64,000 nucleotides of DNA from Aphrocallistes beatrix (Eukaryota; Porifera; Hexactinellida; Sceptrulophora; Aphrocallistidae): contig OY725488.1 of assembly GCA_963281255.1 (NCBI GenBank), forward strand, positions 6,979,524-7,043,523, written 5' to 3'. Made by a program: the position numbers and the translations under genes. The notes under the pieces were generated by a model that was given only the letters and a program-made list of their open reading frames with translations, was not told the DNA's origin and searched no databases. Shown here in pieces: positions 56,456-64,000 of the stretch (position 1 is the stretch's first letter; the number at the start of each line of letters is the position of its first letter).

Positions 56456-57693
56456 ACGTTAGACTTACTACATATTACTAGGTTAATGTTGTGATAGGGT
56501 GCGCTTTATTTGGTCTGTGGTGTGAAAATTATTTGCATCACAATTACATAGAATGTACGTAGTTAGTTACTGCCAGATAATATAATTGATTATAACATAT
56601 TTCCCTTATCAAGTTGTCTTTCCATAGAATCACTGGCATGACCGTTAACTAAGAGAAAAATCGTTAGCCACTAGACACATCTAGTCGGCGATCTCGAAGA
56701 AGGACCCATTCATATTAGAAGTTGCTTAGTTAACAATAGTTTGGTAGATATGTGAATATTTAAATCTAAATTGATATCGTTTTTTCTAAGAGTTTGAATT
56801 AATAACAGCAGTTAATAATGGCTAGAAAATTAAGATGTAAAGACCAGAAAACTCGTAATATCTCGTCTACACATTCTTGGCTCTCTCTCTCTCTCTCTCT
56901 CTCTGGGCATGTTAACTTTCCACGATTGAACAAGTAATCAATTGCCATCCACTGTGCTTGTGTTTTATGTGTAATATTCTTCCTTTACCTATTCATCCTG
57001 GTGTAGAAAAATTAAAGATAATTATCGTCTAACTAGGTGTTTATTTGCTCCAATTTTATGTAAATAAAATGAGGTTATAACCGAATATTTACAAGACAAT
57101 TATCAAACTAGAATCCAGGTGATTCGTTTAGTATGAATTATACCAGCCATATACCATTATCTATCAATGGAATTGAAACATAGTATCACGTTGAAATAAT
57201 ATGTTTGGATTAGATATCAGTAGGCGTAATTACCTATAAATTTAATCCATTAGTCCTGCAACCTTGTGACAGACGAGTCAAATAATGTTACACAGTTGCT
57301 GACCAAGGAATGGGGAGCATATTATACTCAATTTACGCTGTTTCTGATAAGCATTATAAATTTTATGACCGGCCCTCTGGCCGCCAGGTCATTATTGTCC
57401 AGGATTGTACTACAGCCGATCGAGCCTGTAGCCTGATGAGGTCGGATACTTGTCGTTCACTATGCTAAGTAGTAAAAACAATTTGCTTTTAAGAGCACAG
57501 CTTTTTATAGTACTTTGCATTTTTTAGTTTGCTAAACTGTGCTATGCAATGTAGTGGCTAACTTCTGGAATATCCGGCTAACTATTCATTTTTAATTTGT
57601 TAAGCATAGACTAAGAAATTTAGAGAAGAGGATTCGTTGCTTGTGAGGTCGTTATAGTTTCCAACTGGGTCTTCTGTTGAACAAATTTCGATT
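56456..57693. other. intergenic DNA downstream of COPB1
   Basis: AT-rich, no gene. Holds a (TC)n microsatellite at 56880-56905. No AATAAA was noticed soon after the COPB1 stop; the nearest candidate is near 57064 (GTAAATAAAATG). Confidence 0.4.
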
Positions 57694-57697
57694 TTAA

Positions 57698-57798
57698 CCG
57701 TAGAATGCCCACTGGGGACACAGTGTCCCCGATATCGCGGATGTCTCCCAGCTATTTTATATGCAACTGAAGCCATATAAATGCTGGGCATTCTACAG
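57698..57798. mobile_element. 101-bp piggyBac-like mini-element
   Basis: Inverted ends CCGTAGAATGCCC / GGGCATTCTACAG bordered by TTAA on both sides (57694-57697, 57799-57802), the piggyBac target. Internal hairpin GGGGACACAGTGTCCCC. Confidence 0.65.
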
Positions 57799-57802
57799 TT
57801 AA

Positions 57803-58419
57803 TCTTATTGTCATGGTAAACCATTTTACTTATTCCTCTACCGTATACAATCAATATAACCAACCATCCACAATTTTGAGCATAAGCTTTTGCTCTGACA
57901 TAAATGTAAATACTGCACCTGTATTTAAGTATGGTCTTGTCTACTGCACTAGTTTGGATTGAATATTCGGGTTATCATAAATTGAATGGAGGATTGGTTA
58001 AAAAGTTTGAAATTAAATACAAGTCAGATTATTAAATTGAAGATTTGTACTATACTCGAGACAAATGGGGAACCTTAAGTGGAACATTTTACAGTCTTAT
58101 GGGGTTTCCACTCCGACCGATTATAACCAGGCCCCGTTAATCTCGTGACAGTCCAACTCTACAATGCCGAGAAAATAGAAAACTTAGTTTAGAACAAATT
58201 AGTCTACAAAGAATCGGCGATTTGGTCGTGTAGCGATTAATGCACTCCTAGGATAGATGTCTATGTCATTATCGGAGTGGACGTCCATACACTACAAAAA
58301 TTGCATGAAAAAGCACGAAAAAAGCGCCGCGAAAAAAGTTTTTTCTTCAAATTGACTGGAGGTGGTCATCAAAGAGGACCAGACACACAAGATCCTCACT
58401 TAAACACCAGAGGTGATCG
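57803..58419. other. intergenic DNA, nothing clear
   Basis: AT-rich, no gene or repeat recognised; the last 130 bp may still belong to the broken repeat ORF that follows on the minus strand. Confidence 0.3.
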
Positions 58420-58889
58420 CGCTCTCTCTTATGTATGGCCTCCTTGAATTTTGACGGTCAGCATGAACATACCGCTCTAGCATCTGCAACAGTAGCAGTC
58501 GGTGCTCGGTGCTAACGTACTCACTGGTGCAGTCACCCACATTCTGATATGTATTGTCACTGTGAAAAGCACAATCCGACAGACTCCCTGTAGCTCGTCT
58601 TTGTATTGCTTGAACTGGTGACGGAAGGCGAAGATTTTGAGGGCATGCCTAATTTACGGGACGGGACGGCATCCCGTCCCGTAAATTAGGCATGCCCGAT
58701 TTTGAGACAGTATATGTCCTTCACCGTCCAACGCGATTGGTTGTATGCACCAGGTGGCCTGAAATGAGGTTTATATCTCTGATCACCAACCATAAAAAGG
58801 GCTAGCAAGATAAACTCGTAGTCCTCTCTTGGATGATGTTCCAGCATCTGCAAACTCGCAAGATGTGGGTTCACTTGCAGTTGACACAC
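58420..58889 (-). pseudogene. C-terminal part of a repeat-borne ORF
   Basis: The minus strand reads NPHLASLQMLEHHPREDYEF, LLALFMVGDQRYKPHFRPPG, AYNQSRWTVKDIYCLK, then after a 56-bp insertion (58642-58697) IFAFRHQFKQYKDELQGV and FTVTIHIRMWVTAPVST. The pattern ...DDYxE...FRxPGAxHxARWMAKxIYxLK... is familiar from multicopy proteins of unknown function in cnidarian and other invertebrate genomes. Later stops show decay. The N-terminal half appears to be at 62392-62880. Confidence 0.55.
58642..58697. mobile_element. 56-bp foldback with 9-bp TSD
   Basis: A near-complete palindrome (26-bp arms counted from 58641, 5-nt loop CGGCA), ends GGCATGCC. It is flanked by GATTTTGAG at 58633-58641 and 58698-58706, so it inserted into the ORF fragment after that ORF existed. 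Confidence 0.75.
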
Positions 58890-59974
58890 GCATAATACGC
58901 TTCCGGGAGGTATTAAAAACTACTATTCGCATGCGAATAAGCTACTATTCGCATACGAACAAGCTACTATTCGCATGCGAATAAGCTACTATTCGCATGC
59001 GAACAAGCTACTACTATTTGCATATGCAAATAAATTACAATTATGGATCATATTCAAGGAAATGTCACAAAGATTTTGGACTCCCACAGAATGACATAGG
59101 CGTAGGCTCCGGTCGGGTTGGTAGGGCCTTTGCCTTACATGAATTAGCCGAAGGCTATTACCTTCATTAGCTATGATACAATTTGTCCAAAATGGCCATA
59201 CCAATCATGCAAACCTAAAGGTCCCACCCAATCCTCATTCCGAGTCTACGGCCCCTGGAATGGTATCCCCCGGTCCTTACAATTCGAAATATTTGGACCC
59301 TTCGGAACCAATATTTCAAAGTTATACTGGAATATATGGACCACTCTTAAATGATCGGTCTCCCTTAAGTGCGAGTATGGAGATCATGATCCTTGAGTAC
59401 GTAGATAATGATTGTTGCATATATTTGAGAATTATTGGAAGGTATTTGAAAAATTAGGTTCTTATCTGCGTATAATAACCTAATCTCAAGATTTCGTGAC
59501 CTCAGGTTGATAGCCCTGTACATGGTAGTACAGTACGTACAAGGTTCTATCTAGGATGTTAAATGGCGGGGGGAAGCTTCCCCCTGCAGATAGAACCCTG
59601 ACGTATCCAATAGAGTACTACGTATCAAGAAATACAGTGAAATCAGCCAATGTATGGGACATAGCTATGCTATTGAATTTCCTGAATGTACAATTACAAC
59701 TCAAATATGATACGTCAGTGCGCGAGATGATTTGCAATGGACAAAGAAGGATAATTCAATCCGGCCTATTTATCTAAAATGGAATGGAGGACACTACATC
59801 GACGGAGATTTTATCGATTGAAATTACGTTGAAAAGATATTTCATCTGGTGTGCATTTTGGCAGATATATATTGACACCTTAAAATTTGCTACTGCTCAA
59901 AAGATTGTTTGTCTTTATGGCTATAGGTCTGGGTTTGGTTGAACGACAGTTGCGGAAATAAAATATTCGGAATT

Positions 59975-60272
59975 ATGTGTAATTACATGTGAAATTACAT
60001 GTGTAATTACACATGTAATTACACGTGTAATTACACATGTAATTACACGTGTAATTACACATGTAATTACACATGTAATTACACATTTAATTACACGTGT
60101 AATTACACATGTAATTACACGTGTAATTACACATGTAATTACACATGTAATTACACATTTAATTACACGTGTAATTACACATGTAATTACACGTGTAATT
60201 ACACATGTAATTACACATTTAATTACACGTGTAATTACACATGTAATTACATGTGAAATTACATGTGAAATT
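59975..60272. repeat. 12-bp palindromic tandem repeat (GTAATTACACAT)n
   Basis: About 22 units alternating ACATGTAATTAC, ACGTGTAATTAC and ACATTTAATTAC. Each unit is a near-palindrome, and the whole block can fold on itself. The 85-codon open frame (CNYT repeats) is an artefact of the 12-bp period. Confidence 0.9.
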
Positions 60273-60275
60273 CAA

Positions 60276-60335
60276 ATTAGCTCAAGAGAAGAGTGGAAAA
60301 AAACCCCGGGACGGTTGGCATGTATGCAAGATTTT
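60276..60335 (+). repeat. repeat-family end motif
   Basis: TTAGCTCAAGAGAAGAGTGG ... GGGACGGTTGGCATGTATG. Related copies at 41239-41330 and, inverted, 63946-64000. Confidence 0.5.
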
Positions 60336-60784
60336 CCTAATGCCAGAAGTGTTATCCAACTACTCTGTCGTTCGGAGCAAATAACCAGATTATTTCAGTT
60401 TTCATTATTGAGTAAGGATGAAAAAAGGACATCATTTCGCTCTCCCAAGGGAATCGATGAAGCTAAATTATCATTGATTTGGAGAGAAAGATGGCGACAT
60501 TAGAACTGCTCCAAAGTTCAATTACACGTACGATACTTAACAATGATAATTGTAAATTGTGTCACATAGTTGCCACACTATTGCAAAGAGTTATGAATCA
60601 AATTGACTTTTTCACTAAAAAGATAACCAAAAAGACGTGTCAGTCCTATGGGACTGTGGACTCAGTTTTCTTCCGATGTGGTCTACACTCGATCTGAACT
60701 GGGCCGGACGGGTAAGTTAGTTGGATGGATCGCGCTAGCTCTAGAGGCGTGAAATCTTGTCCGCAGGCACATAAATGTCGGGGG

Positions 60785-60880
60785 TATATGTTCTCTGGAC
60801 TATAGAAACATGTTCTCTGGACCATATGAACAAGTTCTCTGGACTATAGGAACAAGTTCTCTGGACTTTTTAATACCTCC
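60785..60880 (+). repeat. GTTCTCTGGACTATAGAA tandem repeat
   Basis: Four imperfect copies of about 25 bp containing GTTCTCTGGACTATAG. Confidence 0.7.
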
Positions 60881-61193
60881 TCATTTCGTTATATCCTACT
60901 TGGTTAATAACGAATGGAGGATGTTTCGTCGCTGATGTTTCTTTGAATGAAATGATCGAATCCTCACTTTCATTCTCCCATTCATTCTAACAAATAATAA
61001 ATGACAATCACCCACCCCCTCACGAAATAAAAATACCACTCTCGCGTGCCATTTGGTATTATTTCAAACCCCTTTTGTGACTATTCTGCCCACTTATGTT
61101 TCGAAAACCAGTTGAGCACAAACGAATGGCACTGGGTATTTTTGGGATAGTTATTTAGTTTTGGCAGTGTGGGTTCTGCATTCGCGTTTTGAC

Positions 61194-61567
61194 CATAGGC
61201 GCCAAGTTTTGGAAAATAGAATAAAACCTGGGAGGGCTAAGAGCGAGCTACGGCAAGGGAGGTCTGGGGGGCAAGCCCCCAGAAAATTTTTTAAATCTTA
61301 GATGCTCAAATATTGATATACAGCAATTGTTGTTACCTAGGGAAAATAAAATCTCAGACTATAGTGGAAGCAAAAATGTGTAATTGGGATATATATTTAG
61401 ACTCAATTCATATAATTTTGGGGTTTAGTTGTAACCTATAAGTTTGTGTGGATTCCTGCCATACCATAGCTTCCTCCACTGTTCCACTGCCCAGTACCAC
61501 GGCCCCCGCCAGGGTCCAGACCTGGGGCGGCGCCATCCCCCTCAGGTACCCACACTTGGCGCCTATG
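61194..61567. mobile_element. 374-bp hAT-type MITE
   Basis: Ends CATAGGCGCCAAGT and complement CTTGGCGCCTATG. The flanks GTTTTGAC / GTTTGACA fit a mutated 8-bp TSD. GC-rich interior, no ORF. Nested in the 3.4-kb inverted-repeat element. Confidence 0.6.
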
Positions 61568-62391
61568 GTTTGACAGATGTCAGAAGGCCCTGCTAGATGC
61601 TTAGACCCAGAGCTATTGCAGTAGAGAGTGCAACAATCTGAACGTTCGTAGACTCTCTACTAGTCGAGCATACCGAGTTCGTCTGTTCTTCGTCTTCCCT
61701 TTTAGATCGAAACATTCTAGTACCATTCGAATTATAATTTTTTAAACTTTTTAGTCCTTGCCCAAAGACCTTACCAATCCTCATCTCGAGTCTACGGCCC
61801 TGACGTATATCATGACTAGAGTCACGATTAGTCACAGAGAGCATTTGTTTACAGTATTAATGACAACTAAAAAGCCTTCCAAACACGCCACCCATTCCGT
61901 TCTTGGCGGGACATCCCGATTTTACAATATTCTATTGAACAAATTTTTATAGCGGTCACCTGTACATTCCATCCGCTTAAAAATTGTCCCATAGTCGACT
62001 TTCCTATTACAATTGACCTCTGTATAATGATGGTCCATATATTTTAGAGGATAACACTGAAATATTAGTTCCGAGGGGGGTCCAAATATTACGAAATATA
62101 TGGACCGGTGGGAACCATTCTGGGGGTGTCTATTTTTCGTGTAACAGTTCCTTGAATCTGATTCGTAATTGTTGCTTATTCGCATGCGAATAGTAGCTTG
62201 TTCGCATGCGAATAGTAACTTGTTCGCATGCGAATAGTAGGCGAATAGTAATTTTCAATATATGCTTCCGGTGGTATGTGCTGATCGTATCAAATGCCGC
62301 GTCAGGGGAGGTAGACGGTCCCTCGTTCTAGATGCGTCACCTGATTGGAAGATGGAACAATGAGCTGAAAAGGATGCTTGCCTCATTTCCT

Positions 62392-62880
62392 CTACACGTT
62401 TCCTGGATAATTCATCGTGATCACGCTTCCTGCATTTCTCTTCCTACAGGCACGCTGATCAACAAGAAATTCCAGGTCCTGCGGAATCCGTATGAGTTGA
62501 GTCTGAGTGACGTTGTCGAATAGAATCGCCAGGGAAGCAGTGAACGCAGTCTCAAGCTGATGCTGTTTCTCACTGTATTGGTGTTTGTTTTTGCTGACAG
62601 ACGTGTGTTTAGCATGTAATCTCTTCAATTTTGAGATGACGTTGGGATATTCGACTTGTTCCAGAATTCCATCACCTCAACACAGCGACCTCATTGCAGC
62701 TCTGAGACAGGTTAAGCCATTTGATCTTGAGGCTGTGGTAAGTCTCCTCAACACGACCCCGGTCATTGGTAACTGATTAGCATTTTCTTCTGATATGATT
62801 GGAAGTAGCTGTCCGACCAGGAGCACATTAGTTGATGCTCTTGTTGTGATCTTTTTCGCCATAATAATCTTCAAAGTTTG
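62392..62880 (-). pseudogene. N-terminal part of a repeat-borne ORF
   Basis: The minus strand encodes MAKKITTRASTNVLLVGQLL..., an in-frame TGA (about 62667), then VEYPNVISKLKRLHAKH, LETAFTASLAILFDNVTQTQ and LIRIPQDLEFLVDQRACRKR. The FD...(A/T)...EEDxxFLxxQR-like part recalls the same multicopy invertebrate protein as 58420-58889. The two parts lie in the right order on the minus strand around the 3.4-kb insertion. Confidence 0.5.
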
Positions 62881-63800
62881 TATGATGTAGTATAATTGTT
62901 TTCAATTTTAATATTTTGTAAATAACGACGGGTATTTATATACCAGTTCATTTGGTAACCGCTGCATTTTACTTCAATTTCATCATTATTATTCATTAAA
63001 AATCAACAATAGAAATCACTTCAGTTAGTTACTTCAGTTCCCAATAGGTATGTCTTAAAAATATTATTGAAAAATTCAGAACTTCAAATTTACAGGAGAA
63101 ATGTTGAAATTGTCCAATTTTGTTTAATTTCCATTTCTATAGGCCCCTGGAGAGGTCTTAACTTTATCCAATTGGTCTAAAACTTGGTAATCTATCTTTT
63201 CTCTATTAACCTAACGAATTGAGAGGGTGTGAATTGTAAGATTCTAAAAACCTTTTTTTCAGAACACCCTATTGCAGATAGATCGTATTATGGTTAATAG
63301 ATGGTGATAGCCTATTATTGGTAGGGGCATGGCCCTCAACCGCTATCAGAGCCTATACATATGGTTAATATAATATATGTATTATTGCTAAAATCTCCTT
63401 TATTAATGACTGTTTTTTAATCCTGAGTATATTAATTAACTGAGATGATGATTTTATGAACCATTCAATCCTTTGTGTATTTATGTACGCATATGTTACA
63501 GAATTATGATGTGTAAATAGTCTAATTCTTTCAGGCAACGATTATATTTTCCTTTGTATAGCCAAGGGCCTGCCGGCAGGCCCAATAAACTCCTGGTTGG
63601 CCCGCCAGGACCTGTAGATTGTCATTTTAGGCTACTGCAGGCCCGGGTGGGAGTGACTGGCTACTCCCCTGTAGCCAACCTTCGTTAACTGAAATCTCAT
63701 GTATCCAATCCCGTTGAATTGAATTTTTATTAACACTTATACTTGTAAGTTACCAATCAGGATGCTTTTCCATTTTTATAAATTATTGATGAGTTTAAAC
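62881..63800. other. intergenic DNA, nothing clear
   Basis: AT-rich without gene. 63550-63650 is GC-rich with small hairpins (GGGCCTGCCGGCAGGCCC). Confidence 0.4.
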
Positions 63801-63937
63801 CAGTGGCGGCTCTAGCAGCTCACCACTGGTGAGGCACAGCCTAATTGAGTTGAGGCCTGTGCCACACCTCAGGTGAGGCACAAATAAATTCTCCTGAGGC
63901 CTGTGCCTCACCAGGCCTCACCCTCGCGCTGCCACTG
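63801..63937. mobile_element. 137-bp hAT-type MITE
   Basis: Ends CAGTGGCGGC and GCTGCCACTG, inner inverted CACCACTGGTGAGGCACA / TGTGCCTCACCAGG; TSD GTTTAAAC (63793-63800) / GTTTAGAC (63938-63945), one mismatch. Confidence 0.75.
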
Positions 63938-63945
63938 GTTTAGAC

Positions 63946-64000
63946 CATACACGCCAACCGTCCCGTTTTTTTCACTCTTCTATTGAGCTAATTTTCACAA
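63946..64000 (-). repeat. repeat-family end motif, cut by window edge
   Basis: CGCCAACCGTCCCG ... TCACTCTTCTATTGAGCTAA, the complement of the motif at 41239 and 60276. Confidence 0.5.

Larger units (their letters stand above)
58900..62275. mobile_element. 3.4-kb inverted-repeat element
   Basis: Outer arms: 25-bp palindromic repeats of GCTACTATTCGCATGCGAA at 58920-59020 and inverted at 62174-62240. Further inside, 59260-59345 and 62035-62110 share AATATTTGGACCC and ATATATGGACCA in opposite orientation. Similar direct 19-mers (ATACGCTTCCGGGAGGTAT at about 58901, ATATGCTTCCGGTGGTATG at about 62260) border it, possibly a TSD. No transposase recognised; open frames at 59173-59777 and 60315-60697 have no domain. 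Confidence 0.55.

Noticed and set aside
58560..58889. Host gene
   Set aside because: Protein-like, but it has stops and an inserted foldback and resembles a multicopy repeat family.
59999..60256. 85-codon CNYT-repeat protein
   Set aside because: Product of a 12-bp microsatellite; no start context or domain.

Overview
This is animal (metazoan) nuclear DNA. Protein-coding genes have GT-AG introns, mostly 58-100 bp. Exons are near 50% GC and lie in AT-rich, transposon-laden intergenic DNA. The gene set (MYO10 with its split PH domain, WDR26, ARMC9, ANAPC5, COPB1, an SRCR receptor-like protein) fits an early-branching or slow-evolving invertebrate. Very short introns and an SRCR membrane protein would suit a sponge, but I cannot fix the phylum from sequence alone.

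Layout. 1.6-17.2 kb: five minus-strand genes, MYO10 (11 exons seen), ABHD13, METTL22, HINT3 and an ATP8B-like P4-ATPase. 17.2-31 kb: repeat territory. It holds four complete non-autonomous Helitrons (TC...CTTG, all inserted between A and T), a 13-unit tandem array of 72-nt tRNA-like sequences at 127-bp spacing, a 69-bp minisatellite, a DD35E Tc1/mariner deletion derivative, a hAT-type MITE and several foldbacks. 31.1-33.5 kb: WDR26 (minus). 34.4-41.2 kb: a large inverted-repeat structure with arms of about 0.9 kb, filled by nested insertions (two hAT-like, one mariner, a LINE fragment and a 9-bp-TSD foldback). Both arms carry the same exon-like segment. 41.5-44.4 kb: another Helitron and a broken HIRAN-like fragment. 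44.4-56.5 kb: four plus-strand genes, ARMC9, ANAPC5, an SRCR membrane protein and COPB1. 56.5-64 kb: more repeats, including a piggyBac-like mini-element, a 56-bp foldback with a 9-bp TSD, and a broken repeat-borne ORF split by a 3.4-kb inverted-repeat element.

The host genes are housekeeping or cell-biological: filopodial motor, lipid flippase, coatomer, APC/C, CTLH E3 ligase adaptor and ciliary ARMC9. I see no functional operon linking them. The unusual content is the repeat architecture: the tRNA-like array joined to a Helitron 3' end and partly copied in inverse orientation 8 kb away, the nested palindrome with exon-like arms, and foldbacks that carry tandem palindromic arrays. Exon borders were placed by eye from reading frame and splice sites.
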